Assembly (NCBI GenBank): GCA_026713105.1
Contig: JAPOPC010000081.1
Coordinates: 21,884-85,883, forward strand
DNA from: Acidimicrobiaceae bacterium
GTDB taxonomy: Bacteria; Actinomycetota; Acidimicrobiia; Acidimicrobiales; Poriferisodalaceae
DNA length: 64,000 bases
Direction of reading: 5' to 3'
Every line of letters begins with the position of its first letter. The stretch's first letter is position 1. The notes below the pieces were generated by a model. That model made no database searches and was not told the DNA's origin. It worked only from the letters and a program-made list of their open reading frames with translations. Of the stretch, positions 35,015 to 44,480 are shown one piece after another. The translations under genes and the position numbers were made by a program.

Positions 35015-36343
35015 CTAGTCCTCGCCGGAACTCAGCTCAGGGGCGCTGACGTCTTGCACATCCAGTACGACGGGCGCAGGCTCGCCGAGTTCTTCGCCCG
35101 CGGTCACTGAACCCAATTCGCGGAAGCGTCGGGCCTGGGGAAGCACCCGGCGCTGAAACGAACCGACACCATCGTTGAAGGCACCGACAGCGGTGCGCAA
35201 GCCTCGCCCCATTTTGTCTACGTGCTCGATGTAGGTCGAAAGTCGGGAGTACAGCTCACTCCCCAAGTCGGCGACCTTCTCCGCATTGCGGGCGATGTCC
35301 TGACGCTGCCAGGCCAGTGCCACTGTCCGTAGGAAGGCAATCAACAGGCCGGGGGTCGCGATCAGCACTCGGTGTCGGTGCCACGCGTTCTGCCACACTT
35401 CGCCGTCGGCGTCCATGGCCACATCGAGCATCGGGTCGGTCGGCACGTACATGAGGACGAAGTCGGGAGATCCTGACACCCACCGGCCGTAATCGCGATC
35501 GCCGAGCTCCTTGGCGCGCTCACTCAGGGCTGCCGCATGCTCTGCGAGGGCCTGCTGCTGTTCCGCTTCGTCCGATGCCTGCACCGCCCGGTCGTAGGCG
35601 GCAAACGGCGTCTTGGCATCGATCACGACGCTCGCCCCGCCTGGCACCTTGACCACCACATCGGGCCGCAAGCGTCCCTCGGCGCCGATTTCACCGACTG
35701 TGGCCTGCTCGACGTAGTCAATGTGTCGGCTCATGCCAGCCGCCTCGATGACATTGCGGAGGTGCTGCTCACCCCAAGCACCGCGCATTTTTGAGTCGCG
35801 CAGGATCTGACGCAGTCCGCTCGTCTCTGATACGAGCTTGTCGACACTCTGAGAAACCTTGGCGGTGTCTTCGGCCCGCGCAGTGTCGGCCGTGTTCACG
35901 TACTTCTGCAGTTCCGCCAGCCGTTCACGCATCGGTTCAACCAGCTCTTTGACGGTTTTGCCTGCGGTCTTCGTCTGCTCGGTGGTGAGGTCTCGGAACT
36001 CCTTCATGAAGGTGTCGCGCGTCGTCTCGCTGACCTGGGCGGCGATCTCCTTGAAGCGTCCCTCGATCTCGGCCTGCTTCTTCGTCATCTCCTCGACGCG
36101 CGCGTCCCGTTCTGCCTCAGCAGACGCCAACTTGACGCGCAGGTCTGCAGCGGCGTCGCGTTGCTGATCCGCTTCGGCACGCGCTGTGTCTCGTTCACCG
36201 ACCAGCTCGCTGTTGCGGTGCGAGCGGTCGTCGCGCTCTGCGGTGACGGTGGCCAGTCGCCGAGACAGCACAGCCCACACGGCACCCGCGCCGGCGCCAA
36301 GACCGACCAACACTGCGAGCACGACGGCAAGACCAGTGGACAT
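35015..36343 (-). CDS. rmuC: DNA recombination protein RmuC
   Basis: A 442-aa protein with an N-terminal membrane anchor (about 4-26), a long coiled coil (to about 160, Ala/Glu/Arg-rich) and the RmuC nuclease-like domain ([65 protein letters not shown]). RmuC proteins limit inversion rearrangements at short repeats. The D...DAK pattern is the likely PD-(D/E)XK core. ATG at 36343 has GAGGAG 8 nt ahead and is preferred to GTG three codons upstream. Convergent with the molybdenum hydroxylase gene, 13 bp apart. Confidence 0.92.
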   Translation of the reverse strand: MSTGLAVVLAVLVGLGAGAGAVWAVLSRRLATVTAERDDRSHRNSELVGERDTARAEADQQRDAAADLRVKLASAEAERDARVEEMTKKQAEIEGRFKEIAAQVSETTRDTFMKEFRDLTTEQTKTAGKTVKELVEPMRERLAELQKYVNTADTARAEDTAKVSQSVDKLVSETSGLRQILRDSKMRGAWGEQHLRNVIEAAGMSRHIDYVEQATVGEIGAEGRLRPDVVVKVPGGASVVIDAKTPFAAYDRAVQASDEAEQQQALAEHAAALSERAKELGDRDYGRWVSGSPDFVLMYVPTDPMLDVAMDADGEVWQNAWHRHRVLIATPGLLIAFLRTVALAWQRQDIARNAEKVADLGSELYSRLSTYIEHVDKMGRGLRTAVGAFNDGVGSFQRRVLPQARRFRELGSVTAGEELGEPAPVVLDVQDVSAPELSSGED

Positions 36344-36669
36344 ACGGTTCACTCCTCGGTGACGGCAGGCAAGCGCCTCTTCCCGACGCGCCGGGTCAAC
36401 CAGCGCTGCTCACTGTCTAGCGAGGTATGGCGTCGCTGCCCTTGATGTCCGGCCGCGCAATTTCCGCCCGGGCGAGGGCGTGGATGTCAGCATCGCTTCC
36501 CAGAGAGGGTGGGTGCGCTGGCGGCCCGCGGCTCGACATGTGAGAACCCATACACATTGAGGATCAATCGCGGTATCTTCATGCGAATGCACATCCCCCC
36601 CCCCCGGATTTTCGCAACGTAGACCCGACCTCCCAGGGTCCTGCACCTTCCTCGCACGGGGCTGATGGC
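36344..36669 (+). other. 326-bp intergenic region between rmuC and the repeat-rich secreted protein
   Basis: No convincing gene in either direction. It contains an 11-base poly-C run at 36595-36605 in an AT-richer stretch and a weak GACCC...GGGTC stem near 36630. It probably holds two divergent promoters. Confidence 0.6.
36595..36605 (+). repeat. homopolymeric tract of 11 C
   Basis: Eleven consecutive C 64 bp upstream of the start of a surface or secreted protein. Such tracts slip during replication and can alter promoter spacing. Consequence here is unproven. Confidence 0.8.
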
Positions 36670-39513
36670 GTGAGGACTTCGAAGAGGCCCTTATTCGCGC
36701 GACCGCGTTCATTGCTTGCGGTCGTGGTGCTGATCGTGCTGGCCACGGTGCTGGCCGGCCCGGTGTCGACGTCGGCGCAGACCGCCGCGCCGACGGTGAC
36801 CGGAGTGGAGGTGACCTCCGACGCCGGCGACGACAACACCTACGCCATGGGCGACACCATCCTCATCGCCGTCAACTTCAGCGAAGCCGTCCTCGTGACC
36901 GGCACGCCGCAACTGGCGATCGACATGGACCCGGCCCACTGGGGCACCAAGTGGGCCAACTACGTGCGCGGCACCGGCTCCGCCAGCCTGACCTTCAGCC
37001 ACAGGGTCATCGAGCCGAACTACTCGACCAGGGGCATCGCCGTGCTGGCGAACACGCTGAGGCTGAACGGCGGCACGATCTCGGCCGCTGCCTCGCCCAC
37101 CGACGCCGACCTCGCACACGCCGGGCTGGGCCACGACGCGAAGCACAAGGTCGACTGGCACCTCGCCCCGACCACGCCGACCGTCAGCGCCGTCGCCGTC
37201 ACTTCCCACCCCGGCGGCGACAAGACCTATGCCAAGGACGACGTCATCCGCATCACGCTCAGCTTCAGCGAAGCGGTCGATGTCACTGGCACGCCGCAAT
37301 TGGCGATCGATATGGACCCGGCCTTCTGGGGCACCAAGTGGGCCAACTACCTCAGCGGGACCGGCTCCACCAGCCTGACCTTCACCCACACGGTCGTCCA
37401 ACCGAACTTCTCGTCGCAGGGCATCGCCGTGCTCGCCGACACGCTCAAGCTGAACGGCGGCACGATCAATTCCACATCGTCGCAGACCAGCGCCGATCTC
37501 TCACACTCGGGACTGAGCCACGACGCCAACCACCAGGTCAACTGGGAACACGTACTGCCCACCAACCCGGATTGCGCGCTGACCGCGCCCTCCTCGGTCG
37601 AGGCCCTCACCATCGGCCAGGGCGCCGTCGTCTCCTGGACCGTGCCCAGCGATCAGGACGACGCCTGCGTCGTGACCGGCTTCGTCGTCAGCGCCACCGG
37701 CACGGGCGAACTTCGCCTCAGCCTCGAGGACGTCGTGACCGACCCCGCCGCCCGCACGCACACCCTGCGCGGTCTCACCCCCGGCGACTACGTCTTCTCC
37801 GTCCGCATCCAGTACGCCGAGGGCGACTCAGAGGACCTCGAGACCGCCTACGCCAACACCGTGGCCGACGCGTGCATCACCCTTGCCGTCAGGCCCTGGG
37901 ACCACAGGGCCATCGCCGGCAAGATCACCAGCGTCAGCGGCACCGGCTGCCTGGCCCGCGAGGAGTTCGAGTTCGAGATCAAGCGCAAAGATGACGACTA
38001 CTGGTCCTCCTACGGCAGGTTCCCCTGGACGCTCTTGCGGCCTGGCAGCGGAACCGGCCCGCCTGGGCGGCCCGCTTGGGCGTTACCCACCGACCCGAAT
38101 CAGGCCAATGACTTCATCTTCTACGGGATGAAGCCGTACGTCGGCTACGACTTCAGGATCTCCGCCTACGACGCCTCCGGCGACAAGTACACGACCTCCG
38201 ATCAGCGCACCACGATCCTCAAGAACGATCCCTCCGACGCCGCCGCCGAAGCCAACAGCCCCGGCGACGTCCGCCTTTATGACCACAACAACAGCAACGC
38301 CTACCTCAGCTGGGGCGAGCCCACCGTCGAGAGCGGACGGACGCTCAGCGCCTACGTCATCCAGTGGAAGACGGAGACCGGCGCTGTGATGTCGAGCGAG
38401 CTGGCATCGAACGCCACACCTACCAGCGATTTCCAACAACGCCGCTTCCATATCAGCGGGCTGACCGACGGTCTGCTCTACACAGCCCGCGTTGCAGCCC
38501 GCACGCACCCCGACGGAAACTCTTCGAACACCCGCGACCGCTGGTCGGTCTGGGCGCCGGCCATCCGCGCCTGGTCCGAGCCGACTCAGTTCTGGTTCAG
38601 TGAAACCACGCCCAACAACAATCCAACAATCGGCCGCGTCTTCATGTGGGTCGAGGCCAACAAGGCAAATGCGTCCGTAAATTGCTTCCTCCGCGGCCCC
38701 AGCTTCACCGATGCCGAGATCAACTGCCCACCGCGAACCCTGGTCAGTCTGGATGGAATTGGAGCGATCACAGCCTCAGGCACAGGATCGTGGAGCGGGC
38801 AGGTGTCGCCCTCGGAAGGAACCGTCGGCGGTCCAACCGGATTCAAGGTCTACGGATCCGGCGGCGCCGGCCAGATCGCCGTCGCCTGGGAGGCCGCAGG
38901 CGAGCCTGGTGTCGGCAATCTCGACGCCTACATCGTCCAGCGCCGCTCCGGCACCAGCGGCGCATGGACAGATACCGTCTTCACGAACACGGACACGGCC
39001 TTTACCTCGCGTACCGCAACCATCAGGGGCCCATCTAATGCAGCTCTCGCCGACGGGACCTGGCAGGTCCGCGTCCGGGGCCGCAGCGACGGCGACGACA
39101 GCGACCCGATGACTACCGACTCGCCGATCCTCGGCTTCACCTCCGAGATCCTGACCGTCACCGTGGATGCGGACAGCACCGTGGTCCCCTGGGGCGTCGA
39201 GTACAGCGTCACGCCGGGCGACAGCAAGTCGCTGACCCTCGAGTGGGAGCTGCCCGACAGCGGCTCGAGGCCCTTCGCCTACCAGGTCCGCCACCGTGTC
39301 AGCGGTACAGCGAACTGGACCACCAGCGACACCCAGTTTGTGCGCCACATGCAGCGAAATTGCGGCCTGAGCTCAGGGTTTGCGTGCCTGAACCCCAGGA
39401 GCTACACGATCAACGGCCTCACTGGCGGCGCCTTGCAGGAGGTCGAACTCCGCATCCAGAACGCCAACGGCTGGAGCGTCTGGTTCCCCACCACCGGACG
39501 CCCCAACAACTAG
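36670..39513 (+). CDS. secreted protein with duplicated N-terminal domain and fibronectin-III-like domains
   Basis: A 947-aa exported protein: signal peptide about 1-37 (LLAVVVLIVLATVLAGPVST), then two closely similar 120-residue domains (43-164 and 171-293) sharing TYA--D-I-I---FSEAV-VTGTPQLAIDMDPA-WGTKWANY and a HDA-H-V-W end. These resemble beta-rich repeats found in adhesins and in SwmB-like proteins. Four degenerate fibronectin-III-like domains follow (W strand plus GL--G--Y-V-V motifs). No anchor motif at the C-terminus. GTG start. Function inferred as surface or matrix attachment. The domain style overlaps with the other large secreted protein at 16.9-21.8 kb. Confidence 0.8.
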   Translation: MRTSKRPLFARPRSLLAVVVLIVLATVLAGPVSTSAQTAAPTVTGVEVTSDAGDDNTYAMGDTILIAVNFSEAVLVTGTPQLAIDMDPAHWGTKWANYVRGTGSASLTFSHRVIEPNYSTRGIAVLANTLRLNGGTISAAASPTDADLAHAGLGHDAKHKVDWHLAPTTPTVSAVAVTSHPGGDKTYAKDDVIRITLSFSEAVDVTGTPQLAIDMDPAFWGTKWANYLSGTGSTSLTFTHTVVQPNFSSQGIAVLADTLKLNGGTINSTSSQTSADLSHSGLSHDANHQVNWEHVLPTNPDCALTAPSSVEALTIGQGAVVSWTVPSDQDDACVVTGFVVSATGTGELRLSLEDVVTDPAARTHTLRGLTPGDYVFSVRIQYAEGDSEDLETAYANTVADACITLAVRPWDHRAIAGKITSVSGTGCLAREEFEFEIKRKDDDYWSSYGRFPWTLLRPGSGTGPPGRPAWALPTDPNQANDFIFYGMKPYVGYDFRISAYDASGDKYTTSDQRTTILKNDPSDAAAEANSPGDVRLYDHNNSNAYLSWGEPTVESGRTLSAYVIQWKTETGAVMSSELASNATPTSDFQQRRFHISGLTDGLLYTARVAARTHPDGNSSNTRDRWSVWAPAIRAWSEPTQFWFSETTPNNNPTIGRVFMWVEANKANASVNCFLRGPSFTDAEINCPPRTLVSLDGIGAITASGTGSWSGQVSPSEGTVGGPTGFKVYGSGGAGQIAVAWEAAGEPGVGNLDAYIVQRRSGTSGAWTDTVFTNTDTAFTSRTATIRGPSNAALADGTWQVRVRGRSDGDDSDPMTTDSPILGFTSEILTVTVDADSTVVPWGVEYSVTPGDSKSLTLEWELPDSGSRPFAYQVRHRVSGTANWTTSDTQFVRHMQRNCGLSSGFACLNPRSYTINGLTGGALQEVELRIQNANGWSVWFPTTGRPNN
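36796..37549 (+). repeat. internal duplication of about 370 bp within secreted protein gene
   Basis: Codons for residues 43-164 (36796-37161) are repeated as 171-293 (37180-37548). Stretches such as GTPQLAIDMDPA, GTKWANY and LNGGTI are identical, so the copies arose by recent domain duplication. Confidence 0.75.
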
Positions 39514-39702
39514 CCCCGTCGCCAGACATGGCGGGCCGGGCAACGGTGCGCTTGGGCGCGCCACGCCACGCGGCAGCCGTGACCGGCTTCATCGGCGCGG
39601 CTCGGGCCGTCAGGTGCATTGCCGGCGCCATCTGCTCCGAGATGGAACAACCAACCGTCTAGCGTCGGCGTCAATGCGCGGCACACACGGCGACCTCTGC
39701 GA

Positions 39703-41538
39703 ATGCGCCATGAGCGGCAAGGACTGGGGCTCCTGAGGCCGCGGCGCGCCGCGGTGGCGGCCTCCCTCACGGTCCTGCTGCTCGCGGGGGCCTGCAGCAC
39801 GGGCACCGACCAGGCTCCCGAGCCCGCCATTGCCTCGACAACAACGGTCGCCGCCGCTGTTGGCACGGCGGGTGTCGCGACGACGACCAGCGAGGCCTCG
39901 CAGATCACGGCGCCCACAACGCAGGCGCCGGCGGACACGGGGCCGCGCCGCGGCGGCACGCTGCGCGTGCTGCTGGCCGCGGACCCCACGCCCATCACCG
40001 GCTGGACACCGTGGGATCACGTGTGCGCATGGTCGTGCCGCAACGTGCTGGACCATGTCGTGGAGACGCTCATGGTCGTGCTCCCCGACGGAACCGTCGT
40101 GCCCTGGCTGGCGGAGTCGGTCTCGGTCGACGCGTCATTGCAGCGCTGGACCGTGACGCTGCGGCCGGGCATCACCTTCACTGACGGCGAGCCCTTGGAT
40201 GCGCTCACCGTCAAGACTGGCATCGACGACTACCTGCGCTCAGGTCGAGCCAGCGGCGGCCACCTGCGAGACGCCCGCATCACATCGGTCATCGTCGTCG
40301 ACGATCTCACGCTGCTCTTCGAGCTGAGCGAGCCCAATGCCGGCCTGCCCGCTGCGCTGGCGGGCCCGGTCGGGCGCGTCTTCTCCATCGTCGCCGCCGA
40401 CGCCGACCCGGACCTCTTTGCCAGAGCGCCGGTCGGCACCGGTCCGTTCGTCTTCCGGCGCTGGTCGGCCGGCGAGCCGGCGGTCCTGCAAGCGAACCCT
40501 GGCTACTGGCGGACCGCCGCGGACGGTTCGACACTGCCGTGGGCCGACGAGATCGTCTTCACCGAACTCGCCGACGAGCGGGAGCGGCTCGAGGCACTGC
40601 TCGACGGCCGCGGCGACATCCTGATGTCGAGATCGGCAGAGCTCACCACAGCCGTGGCCGCTGCGACCGACAGCGTTGGCCGCTCGCTCACCACAATCCA
40701 ACGGCACGACGACAACGCCGGAGTCGTGCTGTTCAACCTGCTCCGTGCCCCGCTCGACGACATCCGGGTACGGCGCGCGCTGATCAGTGCGGCCGATCAG
40801 GAACAGCTCATCTCCGCACTCGGGCCCGATGTCGACCGGCTGGCGGCAACCCAGTGGTGGTCGCCCCACAGCATCTGGTATTCGACCGAAGCTGCCGCGG
40901 CCTGGCCCGACCATGACCTTGAGCGTGCCCGGTCGCTGCTGGGTGAGTACATCGAGGATCCTGAGCGCTCCGACGACCGGGATCCCGGCGAACCAGTGCG
41001 CGTCCGGGTGCTGTGCACCGACGATCTCTCGCTCTCGCGGATGACTGCGGAACTCGAGCGTCAATGGGAAGACACCGGCCTCGTCGATGTCGACGTCGAG
41101 ACGGTGGCGCGTACCGGACTCATCAGCCGTGTCATGGGCTCGGTCGTCCAGAGCCCGTCGTTTGCCGGTGACTTCGGAGCCACCTGCTGGCGTGTCGGCG
41201 GCGAGTCCGATCCGGCTCTGCTGGCGTCTGCTGCTGTGGGCCCGGTGCGCACCACGCCGCTGAACGTGTCCAACTTCACCGGAGAGCACTTGGCGTCGCT
41301 GGCGAGCCTGATCAAGTCGACGGACGCAATCGACGAGCGGCGTCAAGCCGTCGCGCAATTCATGGCAGAACTCGCGAACGAGGCCCCCTACGTGTTCCTG
41401 TCCTACGCATCGAGTGTCGTAGCGGCCACCGCAGATGTCGGTGGGCTCGGGAGGGCGACGCTTCCCGACGGCAGAGTGGCGGAAGGCCAGCGGCTCGGTG
41501 TCGGCCGTTACGACGAGGTGTGGCTGCGCCGTGAGTGA
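39703..41538 (+). CDS. ABC transporter substrate-binding lipoprotein, family 5 (oligopeptide/dipeptide type)
   Basis: A 611-aa lipoprotein. Signal peptide with lipobox ending at Cys (LLLAGAC), a Thr/Ala-rich linker, then an SBP_bac_5 fold: RRGGTLRVLLAADP, NVLDHVVETLMVVLPDGTVVPWLAESVSV, LRPGITFTDGEPLDALTVKTGIDDYLRSG, GTGPFVFRRWSAGEPAVLQANPGYW. Ligand unknown; peptides, nickel or other. Permease and ATPase genes are not adjacent. ATG at 39703 sits directly before the basic signal-peptide region. Its end overlaps the RsgA gene start by 8 bp, so they may be co-transcribed although unrelated in function. Confidence 0.87.
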   Translation: MRHERQGLGLLRPRRAAVAASLTVLLLAGACSTGTDQAPEPAIASTTTVAAAVGTAGVATTTSEASQITAPTTQAPADTGPRRGGTLRVLLAADPTPITGWTPWDHVCAWSCRNVLDHVVETLMVVLPDGTVVPWLAESVSVDASLQRWTVTLRPGITFTDGEPLDALTVKTGIDDYLRSGRASGGHLRDARITSVIVVDDLTLLFELSEPNAGLPAALAGPVGRVFSIVAADADPDLFARAPVGTGPFVFRRWSAGEPAVLQANPGYWRTAADGSTLPWADEIVFTELADERERLEALLDGRGDILMSRSAELTTAVAAATDSVGRSLTTIQRHDDNAGVVLFNLLRAPLDDIRVRRALISAADQEQLISALGPDVDRLAATQWWSPHSIWYSTEAAAAWPDHDLERARSLLGEYIEDPERSDDRDPGEPVRVRVLCTDDLSLSRMTAELERQWEDTGLVDVDVETVARTGLISRVMGSVVQSPSFAGDFGATCWRVGGESDPALLASAAVGPVRTTPLNVSNFTGEHLASLASLIKSTDAIDERRQAVAQFMAELANEAPYVFLSYASSVVAATADVGGLGRATLPDGRVAEGQRLGVGRYDEVWLRRE

Positions 41539-42649
41539 CGGCGTCGATCCGCACCGCGCCGACTCGCTGCAAACCCCTGCGCTCGCGCAACTCGGTTGGC
41601 TCCGGCGGCCAGGCCCGGGTCCGCGGGTCCCACCGGATCACGGCGTGAGCCGCGTCGCGGTGGAGCACCGCGGCGCCTACGAACTCGTCGACGATGGGGG
41701 CCTGGCGACCGGTGCATTGGATGCAGCGGTACGCGACGCCGCCGAGACTCCGTTCGATTACCCGACGGTCGGCGACTGGGTCGTTCGCTCGCTCGAAGCC
41801 CGACACAACCAACGCGTCGTGATCACTGAGGTGCTCGAACGCAGCTCCGTGCTGTGCCGGCGCGCTGCTGGGCCACGGGCGCAGCCGCAGCTCGTGGCGG
41901 CGAACGCGGATGTCTTGGCGGTCGTCACCACGCCCGGGCCAGCCGGCGATGGTTCTTCCGCGGCAACGGCCGGCGCTGGCCACCGGATCGAGTGGTATCT
42001 GACGGCGGCATTCGGCGGGGGAGTTCGCCCGGTGATCGTCGTGAACAAGATCGACACGGTGTCCCACGCCGAGTGCGAGGCGACCGTCGACGCCTTGCGC
42101 CGACGCCTCGGCGCGGCAGCCGACGACGTGCCGATCCTGCAGACGTGCGCCCTCGACGGTCGCGGGCTCGACGGTCTCGCAGCATTGGCCCACGACGGCG
42201 CGACCGTGGCCCTCAGCGGTCCTTCCGGGGTGGGCAAGTCATCGCTGGTGAATCGGCTTGCGGGGGCCGAGGTCGTGCCGGTGGCGCACCTGAGCCCTGA
42301 CGGCCGCGGCCGGCACACCACCGTGCGGCGCCAACTCGTTCCCGTCGGCGGACCGGGCGGCGGGACCCTCGTCGACACGCCGGGCCTGCAGGATCTGATC
42401 CCATGGGTTGGCGATCTGGGATTGGCCGGGGCCCCGAGTGGCCTCGGTGGCCTCGCATCAGCCTTCGGCGAGATCGTCGGGCTGTCTCAGGGCTGCCGAT
42501 TCGCCGACTGCGCGCACACCGTCGAACCGGACTGCGCGGTCACTGCTGCGGTGGCAGATGGCGATTTGGCGCCCGAGCGTCTCAGCACCTACCTCGAGCT
42601 CGTGGCGGACATGGACACCGGCGATCCGTTTCGCAGCGGGCGCGCCTGA
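41531..42649 (+). CDS. rsgA: ribosome biogenesis GTPase RsgA
   Basis: A 372-aa circularly permuted GTPase that matures the 30S subunit. Order of motifs: OB-like N-terminus with RVAVEHRGAYELVDD, G4 NKID (172-175), G1 GPSGVGKSS (230-238), G3 DTPG (282-285), then zinc-binding C322, C327, H329, C335. GTG at 41531 overlaps the upstream stop by 8 bp; the earlier in-frame starts lie inside the lipoprotein gene. Switch-region sequence PDGRGRHTTVRRQL is conserved. Confidence 0.95.
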   Translation: MSDGVDPHRADSLQTPALAQLGWLRRPGPGPRVPPDHGVSRVAVEHRGAYELVDDGGLATGALDAAVRDAAETPFDYPTVGDWVVRSLEARHNQRVVITEVLERSSVLCRRAAGPRAQPQLVAANADVLAVVTTPGPAGDGSSAATAGAGHRIEWYLTAAFGGGVRPVIVVNKIDTVSHAECEATVDALRRRLGAAADDVPILQTCALDGRGLDGLAALAHDGATVALSGPSGVGKSSLVNRLAGAEVVPVAHLSPDGRGRHTTVRRQLVPVGGPGGGTLVDTPGLQDLIPWVGDLGLAGAPSGLGGLASAFGEIVGLSQGCRFADCAHTVEPDCAVTAAVADGDLAPERLSTYLELVADMDTGDPFRSGRA

Positions 42650-42676
42650 CGTCGAGGTGTCTGCGTATCGCTGAGC

Positions 42677-43495
42677 TCAGCGGCCCTTGAACTCGGGCCG
42701 CCGCTTGTTCATGAACGCGTCCACGCCCTCTTGGTAGTCCTCGCTGTCGAAGCACGCCCGGATCATTGCCTCCACCTCGGTGAAGTCGCGTTCAGACTCG
42801 GGCTTCTGCCACTGCGTCAACGCTGCCTTGGCTGCGGCGATGGTCAGCGGAGCGTTCTGGCCGATGAGATCGGTCCATTCGGTGACCGACGCCTCCAAGT
42901 GTGCTTTGGGGACGACCCGGTTGACGAGACCCATCTGCAGGGCTTCCTGCGCTCCGAAGCGATCGGCCAGGAAGAAGATGCGCTTCGCTGCCGAAGGGCC
43001 GACCAGGCGCATCAGCGTGCCGATTCCGGCGGCGCCATAGCCGAGGCCGAGGCGGACGGCCGGGATCGTGAACTGGGCATCCTCAGCGGCGACGCGCAGG
43101 TCAGCCGTCAGCGCCACTGCCAATCCGCCGCCGATGCAGTAGCCGTGAATGGCAGCAATGAGCGGCTTGGACAAACCCAGCAGTGCCGCATGAGCCCGAG
43201 ACGTCGTGTCGTCGTAGTCGCGGTTGCCGCTCGCATTGGACCGCTGCTCGCCGAACTGGCTGATGTCGGCGCCGGCGGCGAAGGCGCGCTCGCCGGCGCC
43301 CTGGATGACGACCACCCGGATCTCGTGGTCATTGCCCAGCTCGGTCGCGGTGGCAGTGATGCCGTCCCACATCTGCGCGCTGATGGCGTTATGCCGCTCG
43401 GGATGATCCAGGATGATGCGGCCCACATGGCCGTCGCGTTCGAGATGCACCTGCCCGCTCACGGCGGCTGACGCTACCGCCCGCCCCGCAGACAT
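42677..43495 (-). CDS. enoyl-CoA hydratase/isomerase family protein, atypical active site
   Basis: A 272-aa crotonase-fold protein: RIILDHPERHNAIS, the oxyanion-hole block FAAGADISQF, HGYCIGGGLAVAL, then FTIPAVRLGLGYG. Aligned by eye with enoyl-CoA hydratase, both catalytic glutamates appear replaced by Ala (GGGLAVAL for GGGCELAM; IPAVRLG for QPEILLG). It may therefore catalyse another crotonase reaction (isomerisation, decarboxylation, thioester hydrolysis). An internal GTG (VSGQVHL) is a possible alternative start. Paired with a second crotonase 77 bp upstream, same strand. Confidence 0.85.
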   Translation of the reverse strand: MSAGRAVASAAVSGQVHLERDGHVGRIILDHPERHNAISAQMWDGITATATELGNDHEIRVVVIQGAGERAFAAGADISQFGEQRSNASGNRDYDDTTSRAHAALLGLSKPLIAAIHGYCIGGGLAVALTADLRVAAEDAQFTIPAVRLGLGYGAAGIGTLMRLVGPSAAKRIFFLADRFGAQEALQMGLVNRVVPKAHLEASVTEWTDLIGQNAPLTIAAAKAALTQWQKPESERDFTEVEAMIRACFDSEDYQEGVDAFMNKRRPEFKGR

Positions 43496-43572
43496 GCCGG
43501 AGATGCAGCCGGCCCCTGTTGTGTCGAGGCGAGAGCATCGTCGGCGGTGCGAGCGTCGAGCGAGGCCCGAAC

Positions 43573-44400
43573 TCAGGACTCGGGCGGCACCCAGCTGGCG
43601 TCTCGGCGCTCCCGGAAGGCGGCAATGCCTTCAGCGGCCTCATCGCTCTGGAACAGACGCTGGCTCAGCTCGGCCGTCCACTCCCAGGCTTCGGCGCGAT
43701 CCATCTCGGGCACCCTCGTCACGAGCTGCTTCGTGTTCGCCAGGGCGTTGGGGCCTCCTCGCACCAGCCGCCGCAGCGTCTCCGACACCTCGTCGTCGAG
43801 CTGGTCGCGGGGCACCGCGCGGTTGATGAGCCCCGCCGCCGCTGCCCGAGGTGCGGGCACCCGCTCGCCTTCCAGGAACAGCTCGCTGGCATCGGCACGG
43901 CGCAGCTTCGGCAGGCAGACCACCGAGATCACCGCAGGCGCTACGCCGATGCGGACCTCGGTGAAGCCGATGATTGCGTCGTCGGCAGCGATCGAGATGT
44001 CCATGGCCGCGGCCAGCCCCACGCCGCCTGCAGTCACGTGACCCGCCAGCCTGCCCACCACCGGCTTGTCGCAGGTCATGATCTTCTCGAGGATCTCCAC
44101 GAAGTTGTGGCGCAGTGTCGGCTGAGGCACCCCCGGCTGAGCGGCCCGAAGGTCGGCACCGGCACAGAACGTGTTGCCCACATGGGTGAACAGGATCGCC
44201 CGCACCTCGCGATCGGCCAGCGCTGCATCGAAGTGATCGCCGATGCCATTCACGATCTCGACGCTGAGTGCGTTGCGATAGTCGGGCCGATTCAGCGTGA
44301 TTGTCGCCACCCCGCCCGCGACCTCATAGAGCACGGCTGCGTCGGGATCGTCGGTCGGGTTTCGATCGTCGGCGTTGTCGCCTGCATGGTCCTGTGACAT
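43573..44400 (-). CDS. enoyl-CoA hydratase/isomerase family protein
   Basis: A 275-aa crotonase: VATITLNRPDYRNALS, oxyanion hole FCAGADLRA, GHVTAGGVGLAAAMD and FTEVRIGVAPAV. The second catalytic Glu position (TEVRIG) is kept, the first (in the GGVGLAA block) is not. ATG at 44400 was chosen because the upstream 33 residues of the open frame have no family match and the shorter form has the usual family length. Probably co-transcribed with the next crotonase. Divergent from the MscS-like channel gene 80 bp away. Confidence 0.88.
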   Translation of the reverse strand: MSQDHAGDNADDRNPTDDPDAAVLYEVAGGVATITLNRPDYRNALSVEIVNGIGDHFDAALADREVRAILFTHVGNTFCAGADLRAAQPGVPQPTLRHNFVEILEKIMTCDKPVVGRLAGHVTAGGVGLAAAMDISIAADDAIIGFTEVRIGVAPAVISVVCLPKLRRADASELFLEGERVPAPRAAAAGLINRAVPRDQLDDEVSETLRRLVRGGPNALANTKQLVTRVPEMDRAEAWEWTAELSQRLFQSDEAAEGIAAFRERRDASWVPPES

Positions 44401-44480
44401 CGCGGCGATGCTAGGAGGCTGAGACGTACGGCACCGAGCCGTGGACACAGGGCCGAGAGGCTGACTTCTAGGCTGCCGCG

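Noticed and set aside
39520..39533. CGCCA-N4-TGGCG stem after the secreted protein gene as a terminator
   Set aside because: Only 5 bp, no U-tract; too weak to list as a feature.
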